From the NCBI GenBank assembly GCA_003008705.1, contig PDUO01000008.1, forward strand, positions 248,001 to 312,000: 64,000 nt of DNA, given 5' to 3'. The stretch's first letter is position 1; each line of letters begins with the position of its first letter. Made by a program: the position numbers and the translations under genes. This document shows, piece by piece, positions 52,801-64,000 of the stretch. Source of the stretch: Pezicula radicicola. Lineage: Eukaryota; Ascomycota; Leotiomycetes; Helotiales; Dermateaceae. The notes under the pieces are model-generated. The model was given only the letters and a program-made list of their open reading frames with translations. It did no database searches and had not been told where the DNA came from.

Positions 52801-54020
52801 ATGACTTCTTCCTACTCAGAACTCCCAAAGACGCACCGGGCACTAGTCCTCACATCAACATCCACACCACCGACAGTACAAATCGTCCCCACTGCGCAAC
52901 CTACACCTGGTAGCGTTGTCGTCAAAATCCTTGCTGCGGGTGTTCTTTCCTATGCCAGGCAGATTGTTGATGGAACCCGCAAATATCCATTCCCACTACC
53001 ATTCATACTGGGTTCAGGGGCAGTAGCTCGAGTAGCAGCCATCGGACCAGATACAACAGTGCTATCAGTCGGACAACTCGTCCTCGTCGACGTGACAATC
53101 CGAGGTAGAGATGATCCTAAGGGTCAAGTCTTCCTCTTTGGTGTTCATGAGGGACATACTGAAGGAAGTCGAAAGTTGATGCATGGCGAGTGGAGGAATG
53201 CTACGGTTCCACAGTTTTATTTTTTGATATCCTATTAAAATCAAGCCTTAATGCTTCTGAAATTCTATTGAAGAAACAATGCTAACACGGAAGCCCTGGA
53301 CAGTATTCCGAGTATACAAAGGTCCCGCTTGAAAATTGCTATGCGTTGGACGAGACACGTCTGCTCGGGCAAGGAAATCTAGGATATAAGGTAGAGGATT
53401 TGGCATTTCTGTCCAGATTTGCGGTGCCATATGGCGGGCTGAGAGATATTGGCATTAAGGCCGGCAAAACAGTGATCATAGCTCCAGCAACCGGACCTTT
53501 TGGAGGAGCTGCTGTGATAGTTGCTCTTACCATGGGGGCTAGAGTTATTGCCATGGGTCGCAATGCAGAGGCGCTCAATAAAATCTCTGGATCTCATGAT
53601 CGAATCGAATCCGTCCAGATTACGGGTGATGAGCAAACAGAGCTAGCAGCTTTGCACAAATTCGGACCCATTGACGCCTTTTTTGACATTTCGCCCCCAG
53701 CTGCTGCAAAATCTAGTCATATAAAGAGCGGTATTCGTGCTGTGAGAGCTGGTGGTTGCGTATGTTTTATGGGAGGCATTGCTGGTGACGTTGCTCTGCC
53801 CTACCATGAGATCGTTCACAGAGATTTGTTGGGCAAGTGGATGTATGACCGGGATGCCGTCGCAGAAATTATCAAGATGGCAGAAATTGGGATTTTGAAG
53901 CTGGGTGAAAAGGCCGGATTGAGAGTGGTGGGAAAGTATTCTCTAGAGGAGTGGGATGAAGCGTTTACCGCAGCAGAGGAGAATGCTGGGATGACTACGC
54001 AAGCTGTGATTGCACCTTGA
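52801..54020 (+). CDS. medium-chain dehydrogenase/reductase (zinc-type alcohol dehydrogenase-like)
   Basis: Exons are 52801-53205 and 53304-54020, giving 373 residues. The N-terminal GroES-like fold is seen in PGSVVVKILAAGVLSYARQI and VGQLVLVDVTIRGRDDP. The Rossmann domain has IIAPATGPFGGAAVIVALTMGARVIAMGRN. The usual catalytic zinc ligands (Cys in the GxC motif, GHE) and the four-cysteine structural-zinc lobe are absent, so it is likely a zinc-free reductase of the quinone-oxidoreductase kind in spite of the family name. The intron donor GTTCCA is weak, but only this junction joins ...EWRNAT to YSEYTKVPLENC, as expected for the family. The ATG at 52801 has A at -3; an in-frame ATG at 52738 would add 21 residues. 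Substrate unknown. Confidence 0.8.
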
Positions 54021-54816
54021 ATGCGATAGAAGTTTTCCTAATAAATCCAGACTTGTACTATGTCCTGGTGGCCGCTAACAAACAAGTACCCCTAAAGATT
54101 GTCGGGCAGAGCAGACTATGCAAAATGGATTCTAGGTGAACTAAGATGAATAAATGTCAGTAACTAACTGTCAGCACAAATTATAGAAGCCAATCCCACA
54201 AGGCCCGAGAAGAAAATTGCCATAGAACCGTGTCCAGAAAGAGGAGCCGACATCGAGCACGAAACCCGCAATGCCTTGGCCTAATGCTCGTATACAATCA
54301 GCCATAGACCTCGCTTCATTTTGTAATTCTCTGATGTAATGTGACGTCGAGGGAATTGTCGCTTAGTTGAAAACTATTTATTAGCCGAGAAAACCTATTA
54401 CTCTAAGGTAGCGAGAAAAAAAATGCATACACGGGAAACATATGTAAGTTGCAAGCGTAGCTGCTATTGCATTTAGGATGAAGTATGTGCAGTTGTCTCG
54501 GTACACACCACCTTAGTTCCAGGCAGAGCAAATCCATACCAACCAAACCAATCGACAATATATCGATAGCTAAACTCCGATCCGTGCAATAGCAAGTAAC
54601 ATACGCGCCGCCAGCTCCAGACCATCCCCAGTTTCCCATTTCCATCTTACAAGACCGCCAGAAGCCCCTGGATATTCCTCGCAGCCCATGCAAATAGCAA
54701 AAAGCTTTTCAGACCATCGAGCTTTTGCTCTCGACAGTCTGTGTAGCACTAATAATGACAAATGAAATACTGTTGTAACAAGGTGTAATATGTATAGCTC
54801 GGATGAGGTGTATTAA
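54021..54816. other. spacer between convergent dehydrogenase and cyclin genes
   Basis: Only 3' regions are expected here. No coding signal recognised. Confidence 0.5.
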
Positions 54817-56943
54817 TTAAATCAAATCTCTCCACATGCCTGGTCCACCAATACCACCGAATGCTGGGTGGATGGGTTGGGCGAGGCTAGCCTCTGTTGC
54901 GCAGCACACTCTCTTTCCTCCAGAAGTTGATCGGACGGCAACTTGAGCAGAACGTCTGCTCTCGGCTCTTCCAGATCGGCTTCGGACAAGGTCCTCGGAC
55001 CAATTTGTCTCCTTGTCTGAGAAGTTACCACTTAACATTTCTCGAACATTTTCTTGTAAAGAATTATCAATTGATTGAGGTCTGCTACGCTTCTTGCTGG
55101 GCGAATTACCACAGCGAGGATGGTTATGCAGATCTTGCAATACGCGTGCGGCGTCTTGCTCAGATTGGTTTGAGAAATAGTCCATATTGGACTCCCTTCT
55201 TGCAGGTGGGGTGTTGAGGGTAAGATCAAGAAAGTCTTTACCAACTGGACCGTCGTAAGACTCAGGCGAAGATGTAGGCCCATTGTCGCAATAACTTTCG
55301 GGCACCGTGGCGATGGCGGTCCGGTTCAACCTCTCACTGCACTGCTTCGCATACCGACAGCGCGCTTGCACATCCAATTTGGACGATATAGGCGCGCTCG
55401 TCAGTGACGATGCTGAAGAGATTGAAGAAGAACGGGACGACCTCGATGAAGTGTCCGAAACCATTGACTCTGGTGATGACACCGAAGAGACAGAATTGGC
55501 TAACGAGGAACGACGAGGGAAGACGTATGCTTGTGGCGATGAAGTTTGATATGGCTGCCACTTTTCTGTAGCTTGAGCCGCACAGACGTTGTTTGCCTGG
55601 GCCATTGCAAAGCTCATTGAAGACTTGCAAAGCATGTAGGACGCAGCACTCACTGCAGGAGTGGCAAACCCGATGCTCTGAGGTGTTAGTCGTGGAGTAG
55701 GTAACAATCCAAGAGCGGGCGCAAATTTGCTCTGGCTGTAAGCAGTGGTCGGGGAAGGCTCCAAGATATCTGGTGTATAGTACCTTGGTGTGGGAGTAGA
55801 CTCGGATGACCCGCTGTAACCAAGGGTTGGAGTGCGCTCCGGAGCCAAGAATGGAGGTGGTGAAGGGGTGCCTATAGACTTCAGAGTAGAAGTCGATGGG
55901 TTGAAACCTTCTATGTTATCCAGTTCAGGGTTAAGTCTAAGAATAATCGCTTTCCAGTCAGCCGATTGCTGGGCCAGTATTGGGCAAACTGGTCCTGGCG
56001 ACGGAGGCTGGGACGGTGTATAATTGAGGACAATTTCCGTCCAGCGAGTGAAAATGGCGTCAGTAATGTGAAGCTCCCAATTGACAGCAAGAAGGAAAGC
56101 CATTTCGTTTTGGTTGATCTCTAAAGTGTTCAAGCCCGAAATCTTACTCCAAGCGCGAGCCGAGTAATTGCGGTCTTGGAGATACTTGGAAGCGAGAATC
56201 AGAGCAGCAAGAAACATGCGCCGACCACATTGTAAAGCGCGAATAGAATGGACATCTTCAGGCTGTTCCATAGTGAAGTCATGCTTGGGGACGTGGGGTT
56301 TTATCAAGATCAGGTAGTATAGAGCGACCTGGAGGGTCGAGTAACTAGTCCTTGACCGTCGAAGAGTCTCTTGAATGAAGGTGCGGAGAGGCAGAACCCC
56401 CTTATTACCCATCTCGCTTCGGCAAGGAATTGAAGAAAGGGGCCAAATCGCCTCGACAATTTGGGCGGAAGAATCTGGGGAAGTTATTGAGCGGATGGAC
56501 ATGGTTCAGGATTGCAAAGTCTTCTTACCGACGAGGCTGTCGACAAAGTTTCCCTTTCGTTCGCTTTGACGGACCAGTGAGGGAGGACATCTAGTCCTGG
56601 TTGTGGCTCCAATACTGGTCCTCCTTGGATGTTGTCGTTGCTCAGACGGAACTTGAGCAGGTATGTTATGAACCGGCCAGTATGCTGCAGCGATAGAGGC
56701 TATTGGCTCGCAGGCGTTGGCGGCTGGAAAAGAAGGTGCTGGCTGAGTCGTGCAGCAGTATGATTCTGAGGATTCTGAATCGGAAGAGACGCTCGTAACT
56801 GAGGAATCGTCGGATGATTGGGAGGATGCATCGGACCAGACCGAAGCCGAGGATGAGGAGGCGGAGGAAGCTAATGGAGAGCTGTAAGGACCATTGCGAT
56901 AAGAGGCGACGTAAGGCGGCGAATCATCTTCGCTGCAATGCAT
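54817..56943 (-). CDS. Pho85-type cyclin (Pcl family, Pcl5-like)
   Basis: Exons are 56529-56943 and 54817-56474 (54-nt intron), giving 690 residues. A serine-rich N-terminus leads to the cyclin box, which starts across the intron (DSLV-DSSAQIVEAIWPLSS). It continues VLPLRTFIQETLRRSRTSYSTLQVALYYLILI, RRMFLAALILASKYLQDRNYSARAWSKISGL and NEMAFLLAVNWELHI, which is the Pcl/PHO80-type cyclin fold. A long Ser/Pro-rich C-terminal tail follows, with proline-directed sites and a KKRSRP basic patch. Pcl cyclins activate the Pho85 kinase and link nutrients, morphogenesis and degradation of regulators such as Gcn4. The Pcl5 label is from remembered similarity; Pcl1-like is possible. It has a 5-kb gene-free upstream region. 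Confidence 0.8.
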
Positions 56944-57458
56944 CTTGGGGTAAACTGAGGGTTATGAAGTTTCTATCGAAAACCGAGAAAAAAAACTCCA
57001 GTCGCCGTCTGTACAAAGCCAACTGATAAACCGTTATAGACTATTCCTTGAAACCTTCTGACTTTTATACGAGCCCGCACAACAGCAAAGTTGTAGAGCT
57101 GAATGATCGAGAGGAGGACAAGAGCTAGAGCAAAGAGATCATAAAGACCTTTTCACGAACGATAATACCGGTGGACGATGTAAGACTGGCGACTGGAGAA
57201 AGCGTGGAGGAGACGAAGAGCATTGTGACCTTTTCGACGGTGGAAATGGTGACTGTTGAGATATATGGTGGGCTAGCACTTCATACCAGCTACCATAAGA
57301 TGGAGGGACTGCGCGTAGATTCGAGGTGAGGAATTCGTAGGGATTATGGAGGGATTATTATGGGTGATGGTGGGAGGATCGAGTATTTAAACAGGTGACA
57401 GAAAAGGACTGAGGGGAGATGTGTGTAGAATGGCAAAGGTGTCTTGTTGTGGTTGTCG

Positions 57459-57692
57459 TCGACTCAGAGGGAGGTAGCTCGAGGGAGTGACTCTCTCAGT
57501 GGCAAGCACTAGCCGATATCGCGGGCGCGGTCGAACAAAGCGCAGGAGCTGGGTATCAAAAAGGAAATGTGAAAGAGACGCTTCAGATAGTAAGAAAGGT
57601 GGCGAGGAAAGGGTGTGACCTGGAAGGTGAATAGGTTGCGAGGTGGTGGTCGTGGAGTGACTATTTCGGAGGTCGTAGGAAGAAGGTGAGTC
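57459..57692. promoter_or_regulatory. possible Gcn4/CpcA-type sites upstream of cyclin
   Basis: TGACTC is at 57487-57492, TGAGTC (the inverse of GACTCA) at 57687-57692, and a one-mismatch copy CGACTCA at 57459-57465. They lie 0.5-0.75 kb upstream of the cyclin ATG. Short motifs of this kind occur by chance, so support is weak. Confidence 0.3.
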
Positions 57693-60596
57693 TTTGACTG
57701 GGGGCGAATTCGCTCTTTGTCGCAGAAAGAAGAGGAGGCGGGAAAGCGCGCAAACCTTCCGTTTCCAAAGATGAAGAGAAAGCGGTTGTGCGTGTGATGG
57801 TTTGTATAAATTTTTCTCTTTATAATGTAATGTGCGGGTGTATTGGTGGTGGTTTGCAGACTTCAGAGAGCCGCTGGTCTATTCTTTGGAATCGTACATT
57901 GCGATGGTGCTTGCAGAAGGGACAGAGAGAGCTGCGGCATGGCTTCCCTTTTGTTGGAGTCCGCTGTTCCCTGGGGGGGGGGTAAGGGTTGGCCTTTGCA
58001 GGCGAGAAGCAGGCTGGCTCGAGGTTAGCCGTTAGCGAGAAAGTATGACTCTGCACTCTCTCGGTTAGCGCTGTTCTGGTCCTTCTCCGCCACTGGCTGC
58101 GGCCACACAGTACTGCTTAATTGCCATTCGCCATTTTGCCATCGCGGAGGCAAAAGAAAGGGACCGACAGCAGATAGCCTTCTCTCAAGCTGACCTACCA
58201 CAGTTCCCGCCTGCGACCCAGCCAGCCATGACTGCGAAAATATTTGTTATTCTTCTTACCATTACGGTATGGATTCTCTAGATTCTCTCCATTTCGACAC
58301 GAAACCCTTGGGGACACGATACGTAGGTAGGTACTACTCATCTCCATCTCCACAGTTCTGCCTACCTCTCTCCATTATTCTTGCACATTATTACACATTC
58401 CACAGTCCACAGTCCACCTTGCACACACAGCTGTGTATTGCTTTGTCTCCCGATGCAGACAAAGAGAGAGGCGCTGTATCATCTCGTCATCGCGACTCTC
58501 GACACCAAAGAGACACGAGTCCTTTCCCAGTACCGTAGCTGTCCCCCCACACGGAGCCGTTGATGTCTAATTACTGTTGCTTCTAATTCTAGCTCGTCCT
58601 CCTACAGTAGTACAGCCTGCTCATCAAGGCTGATGATACCACCAATGCTTTATTACTCGCTGCTCACTCAATGGTCTGTGCCGTCCGGTCGAGACGAGGG
58701 TGGTGTCTTCTCAGCCTCGATCTTGCGTCGCAAACATACCCCATCCTCCCCGAAAATACGGTATCTGATGGCTGAGCACTCAACATTCTTCCTCTTCCCT
58801 TCTTCAAATTTGCCTCTAAGCTACTCAGCCCTTGATCGCCATGCGTGCCGTGAATTGAGGTGTGCAACGCAAACTCAACGGATGTGCTCATGACTTCGTA
58901 GCGGCTGCTGGGAGGTACAAAACACTCTCTTCTCACAGCCGTACTGTACGCTGGAGGACCCGCCAAGCCTTGCAGCCGGTACGTATCATCACCAGTTTCA
59001 ACGGCAGCACCAGATTCTAGGTCATCGGCGCCTCCTAATAATACTCCTAAGTCTCCAAGGAAGAGCCGGAAATACACATCTTGATACATGCCAAACTCTG
59101 AGAATAGTTTCTCGCGCGGCACACGGCAACTTAAATTATTGTTGCAGAGCTCTCTCACACTCATTGCTCACCCTCAAATCTCGATTCTCGATCGTGTCGA
59201 GAACCCAGACGCAGCACTCTTCTCATCATGCCCATTTGCGAAAGCTAGACCATCCTTGCCACACACACCCAATCACCGCGATATCTTCCTTCCCCGCTCC
59301 AGAACAATGCGTCGCCATCATTGGTCTTAGAGGACGACGGCGACACCATTATCCTGCAGCAGTGCAGCTGCTTTTCATGCTCGACGCGGGCCTACTGTAC
59401 CTACCTAACTAGCTACGTCTGTACCTTGCCAGTTTTCTCTTCTGCTTCGGCTTGTCCCAGCTGTGCACCATGCATCTTGTTTGAAGCGTGAAAACGGAAC
59501 TATTTTCGAGCTTCAAAACAAGTCAGGAAAAGAAGCACAACAATGCGAACAATACAGTTCAGTCGTACCACAGCCTCGGGCCTTCAATCAGCCTTGGACG
59601 CGTCTCCTTGGCGCCCATTTCATCTCTTTTACTTCGCCTCATGGCCAATAATCAGAATCCCTCCTTTGCTGAACTGAGGGCGACGATGACTCAAGTCCAA
59701 GGACAACAGCCTTCCCTTGCCCCTTTCCAAGGCCACACCCGCCCCAGGTTCCCAGTACCTACGCCGCCTGTAAAACAAAGGAATATTGAATAATCGATGT
59801 AAAATAGCTCGTATTACATTTAGATACTACAAACAGCAAAGCCATCACATCACAAGGCTCGAAGTTGCCAACAAATCAAACCACATTCATCAGGTGACTC
59901 TTGCTTCTCACGGCGAATTTTCTCCGCGCTCCCCTCCACCTCTCTCCACCGCTCCAGGTAGGCCCGGTACTAGCAAAACAAACAGCAGGCATCACCAAAT
60001 GTAAAACAAACTTCCTATGTAGCTTGCCTGACAAAGTCTGGGGAAAGCAAAAAATGACGATACTCGGCACGCGAAACGAAGGACAGAAAACAATGTTGTT
60101 CACTTGACATGACAGGCCATTGTGGACAGCGCTCAGCCGCGCGCTTCTCGTCCCTGACTTGGTTGCTGAGACAATAATACTGCTGACTCACTTGCATTTG
60201 TCCACTGCTGCTGGGCCCCCGTTCCCGTCCCCGTCAGCATCACAACTCACTCACGCACTGCTGCGATCCGGTCTTCCGAACAGTTCTCGCACTGTTCGGT
60301 TCATCTCGGGATACCTTGACCCTAATACCGACAACGCATCTGCTCATATGGAGTACGTATTAACTTGATGCGGAAAAGATGCAGAACGTCTTTGGAAGAC
60401 TCTTGTTTCCGTCCACTATTCATGCACAATATGCAATCCTCGATAACTCATTCGTGCACGCCTTGAGAAAATTCTTCATCCTACTGTAGCCAGAACAGTG
60501 CTGTTATGATTGTGGTGGCGACGTAGCCGAGACAGGGGATTCATCAACGAGATATTCAGCGCTGACTACTCCTTCGTGATCGTAATTAATGCGCAG

Positions 60597-60616
60597 AAGG
60601 AAGGAAGGAAGGAAGG
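60597..60616. repeat. AAGG microsatellite, five copies
   Basis: Five perfect AAGG units in non-coding DNA. Confidence 0.7.
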
Positions 60617-62127
60617 ATTCCAACGATCTAATGGAAGGAAAAGAAGAAGTTTCTTCAGCGCATGTCTCAAATTTCAGCGGAGGCTAGCGGCATGCTACTA
60701 TCCTGTACTCAGCCCCTCGCCTAGTCAGACCTGACCGTTGTACTCCGTATGGTCGAGAGGAAATAGGCAGCAGCAATGAGGCAGCAGAGATGGGATTCGA
60801 TGGTCAGATCTCGCCTTGCTAGCACGCAGATAGTCCTGTACCACCATCGACCATCTTGCCGCCAGCAGCAGACTAGTGGCCAATCGCAATGGAGTCATTG
60901 TGAGAGATCAGGCTGGGGATGAACAGTCGAGTTTGGCAGCTGGGGCAGGTCAATGTTACAGTGTTATTTATTATTGTCTTTCTCTGACAGCATGTTGGAG
61001 GCAACAAGGCTTCTTCCTTATCCGTGCAGTCATGACATGGCAGTTGGAACTATTTCGTCCCCTGGATCCATTCGATGCGGTTGTCATCACGTGCCTATTT
61101 CCTAGATGAGTCACGATGAGCATTGCAATAGCACCGACACTACTTCTCTATGTGTTACCCGCGCAGAGGTTTCAGAACCATCTGGAAAGGACAGCATCCG
61201 TTGGAGAGGAGTAATATTTCAGTCAAATTACGCCGCTGCACATGATTTACAAGTTTTACACGTCACATGTGACCCATTGTGGGCTACAGTGTAGAATCGG
61301 GCATTGTGCCCGAAGTAGAAGGTCAAACAAGTCCTTTTCTTGAAGTTGCGAAAGTATGTGGTCATGCCGAGATATCCTAAGGTATGTTCTCATCTCGTCT
61401 GAGTCACTTTGTGGAACAGTTCCGTGGCCAGCCTTGGTTTTGCTGCCAGCCACTGATAAGGGCTGGCAGGAGTTGCCTAGAGCAAACCCGGCTACAGCCT
61501 GTGTTTCGGCGTTCAGATGTGAAAATATGGTGTTTATGTCTCGTTTGTGCTATTCTAAAATAACTATATGGAATTTTCTACGAAGTATGTCCTTACGGTT
61601 GTTGGTGTCCTGTCCTTATCCCCTTGGATTTTTTGATACGCTCTTCCTTCGCTTTCGCACAGTTCTCACGAGACCTTACGCGAATGAGTATCCTACCTTT
61701 ATCTCGTATTACCGCTTGCATTTGGTCCTTCCACTAGTGTATCTCGTCTTCTCTTAGTCGTTTTGTAGTTTGTTATGTAAGCAATAGTGTAGAGACCTGC
61801 CCGGTCATAAGTCTTCTCGGCAGTCCCTGAATCTTACCAGCAGCTAGAAATTTGACAATACAAGAGTATTGCTGTTGTTCTGTTCTCCAGCATCTGGAAT
61901 TGTAAAGATCTGCACGGTCCTATGATTGGCATGAACTCGACGAAATTATCTACTCGGTACATCTGCCAGCATTGGTAAGGGATTAACGAACTACCTATAC
62001 TCCTACACTTAAGTAAAAGTGAAGAGGGAAAAAAACTAGTTGAAATACCTCGCACAGCTCTGGTCATTATATTAACAGCAACCACCCACCATCATAGTAC
62101 AATGTCTGCAGCATCAACTATATGCTT

Positions 62128-62977
62128 CTACTTGCTGCGAAAGTAGTTGGCTGCGATCACAGGACCCAGCTTTGCCTCTTTCTCAAATGCAGCCAAATCA
62201 TATCTCATCCGCTTCCAGATGCCAACATTCTTTCCTCCGGCCGGTGCATACTTCTTGCCATCGAAATCTGCGGGTTGCTCGTACAACAAAAAAACGTATC
62301 TATGCGGTGCGCTGCCAGGCGGTGGTGCTGGGCCAGCATACTTGGTTCTGAACTTAGTATGACTTCCGACCAAAGATGGCAATGGGTACATCAAGCGAGC
62401 TACTAAAAATACGTACGTTAACAATGAATGGAGTGGAGGATGAAAGTTTGGTTGCACCATCGGTTCCTTGCTCATGCTTGAGATCTGATTGAATCCACTA
62501 GATGGCCACTGAAGTCAGCATCATTGTTCTCCATCCGATCGAGTTTCACAGGCCAATGAGGGGGCTGGTTATTGAAGCAGGGAGGGTCTGGACAAAGGAA
62601 GCTACATAAGGAAGCATGAGTGAGATGAGAGATGAAAGTACAAAGAATCGGCCACCCTTACGTGAAGAGCTGGACCAAGAACTCCAAAGCCTGGAAATGG
62701 AGCATCGATATCGACACAAATTACCAGGTAGGTGCCCGACGTCACGCTGAACGCGAGTTGAGGTGCTGCTTGGGCCTCTTAGATTACAGGTCAGCAGTGA
62801 AGTTATTTGGAAATGGATGATTATTTCCATCACTACGTTAATGTGGCTTTACTGACCTGCTCTGGGAATTTCTTGTCCTGGTGTGACTTTGTGTGGACCA
62901 ACGGTCAACTCCAGAATCTTCGAACTGTCATTCTGAATAAGTGCCAATGCACTGTCGACACTCTTGATTACTGGCAT
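62128..62977 (-). CDS. PEBP-family protein (phosphatidylethanolamine-binding), four exons
   Basis: Exons are 62857-62977, 62662-62777, 62417-62497 and 62128-62340, giving 176 residues with consistent phases. The joined frame reads ...KILELTVGPHKVTPGQEIPRA, then the ligand-pocket motif VDIDAPFPGFGVLGPALH, WIQ, and after the last intron YAGPAPPPGSAPHRYVFLLYEQP, which is the conserved GPxPPxGxxPHRY box. The end, GPVIAANYFRSK, is also typical. The usual DPD is DID here. There is no signal peptide, so it is probably cytosolic; related yeast proteins (Tfs1 type) inhibit carboxypeptidase Y and bind lipids. The exons are spread over three frames, so only the last exon stands out as an open frame. Alternative acceptors for intron 1 are unlikely because CTAAG just precedes the join. 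Confidence 0.87.
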
Positions 62978-64000
62978 TTTCTGACTGAAAAGGATGGGCT
63001 GGTTTTGAGGTTCATGAAGCACTTGGCGTTGTGCGTCTAAATTGTGATGTCGATTCCAAGCTCACAGCAGAATTATAGCTAAGGTCGGGGCGACGGACTT
63101 ACGGAAAGTCAAGTAGCGATTATCCCCGGTTTACCTTGATCCGTCGAAGTCGAGGAGATCAAAAGTCTTTCCTCCTCATAGCACAATCATTACATGGGCT
63201 CGAACCTGCAGATGTCGTATAAAGAAGTGGCCCTAATGTCTGTTAGAGCTGTCCTCCGATATATAAACCCCGTATTATAGAAGTAGAGAGTTGTATTATA
63301 TCGCCACGTGACGGATATCCCTCGAACCTCGATGTTCTAACCAACTTTGCATTCAGCGGCCCTCAAGTAGCAACTCAGTAGTCTCAACTTGGACTACTGA
63401 AAAACTAAGTTGGTGAATTAAAGCCAACACTATTTCGAGTAGGCTCGGCTTCAGTACTAGACAACGCCACTTTTCTGTCCTCTTCATGATCAGCGACCCC
63501 CAGCAGCCAACACGATTTTGAGACGAAGGAAAGCACACCACAATCTCTCCGGGGGAATAGCTGCAAAAATTGAATAGCGCGAGCTTAGCACAAATATGGA
63601 AAACAGAGGCCAGACGGACGACCTTCCGCCTCAAGCAACCCACCCACGATGTCGTTCCTTTCTAATATTCTCCACCGAACTCACCACATAAGACCTACCC
63701 ATTAACAGTAAGCTTCGTCAGCGCTACCTGCACCATCAAGCTATATTAGCTGTCCAACTACCGTTCATCAGCAGTACTGAGGCGTCCCTATTCACATGCT
63801 AGGGTGTTTACGAAAGTGCTTTAGCGAGGGATATCAAAATTTCAGATGCTTTCGAGGAGTCCCTACTGGCGGATATACAATTTGTAACCAACTTCAAGAA
63901 ATAATAAAGGAATCTTGAGCCAGAGATGGATGCCGTAACGTAGAATGGAGAGAGCATTTTTGGATTGATTCGAAACTTTGAAGATCATCTCTAATTTCAA
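62978..64000. other. right edge: PEBP promoter and unassigned sequence
   Basis: Contains the PEBP promoter and a CACGTG E-box at about 63305-63310. From 63690 a protein-like plus-strand frame runs to 63904, interrupted by one TAG; it is reported as a finding and not as a gene. Confidence 0.4.

Larger units (their letters stand above)
56944..62127. other. 5-kb gene-poor region upstream of cyclin gene
   Basis: No supported gene. It contains the cyclin promoter, a G9 run near 57970, a 5-copy AAGG microsatellite at 60597-60616, and short open frames. One of these, 59641-59793 (50 codons, starting MANNQNPSFAEL), looks somewhat protein-like but has a poor start context and no family. The right part is the 3' side of the PEBP gene. 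Confidence 0.4.

Noticed and set aside
58664..59164. 166-codon minus-strand open frame
   Set aside because: No resemblance to any family; the sequence looks like random translation of a promoter region.
59641..59793. 50-codon frame starting MANNQNPSFAEL
   Set aside because: Poor start context, no phase-compatible splice to the next open block at 59825, no family.
63185..63205. GGTTCGAGCCC on the minus strand, like the B box of a tRNA gene
   Set aside because: The T-stem cannot pair beyond two bases and no D-arm or anticodon arm surrounds it.

Overview
This window is nuclear DNA from a filamentous ascomycete (Pezizomycotina). The evidence is short introns (about 45-190 nt) with GTANGT-type donors and CTAAC/CTGAC branch sites, long spacers between single genes, and ascomycete-specific families (a zinc-finger NB-ARC/TPR protein, a DUF7580 protein, a 2EXR protein, a FlbC-type regulator, a CmcJ/AsaB-like protein). 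A leotiomycete is plausible but is only a guess. Exon models below were made by hand: each splice junction was chosen so that phase and family similarity agree.

Layout. 0.5-1.7 kb (-): CmcJ/AsaB-like enzyme with a GC-AG intron. 2.2-6.7 kb (-) and 7.2-9.1 kb (+): a divergent pair made of an NLR-like protein and a DUF7580 protein. 10.8-12.4 kb (-): FAD monooxygenase. 15.1-16.9 kb (+): secreted BBE-type FAD oxidase. 18.6-20.1 kb (+): CDF metal transporter. 21.2-22.3 kb (-): 2EXR protein. 25.3-26.6 kb (-): FlbC-like conidiation regulator, with almost 9 kb of nearly gene-free DNA upstream that ends in an AT-rich, palindrome-rich stretch (33-35.7 kb). 35.8-37.0 kb (-): aquaporin, followed by a 93-bp hAT-like MITE with an 8-bp target-site duplication. 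37.6-41.3 kb (-): SMC5. 42.6-46.7 kb (+): Gin4/Hsl1-type septin-checkpoint kinase. 47.6-49.4 kb (+): fumarase with a second GC-AG intron. 49.7-50.5 kb (+): GST-like protein. 50.6-50.9 kb (-): a tiny three-exon gene for a secreted six-cysteine defensin-like peptide. 52.8-54.0 kb (+): medium-chain dehydrogenase. 54.8-56.9 kb (-): Pho85-type cyclin. 62.1-63.0 kb (-): four-exon PEBP-family gene.

There is no obvious biosynthetic cluster. The two oxidases, the CmcJ-like gene and the dehydrogenase are scattered among housekeeping genes. SMC5, the Gin4-like kinase and the cyclin all concern the cell cycle or genome maintenance; SMC5 and the kinase share one 1.4-kb divergent promoter region. The most interesting items are the spliced defensin-like gene, the NLR/DUF7580 divergent pair, two GC-AG introns with the same GCACGT donor, and the MITE. 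I saw no rRNA, tRNA or CRISPR feature.
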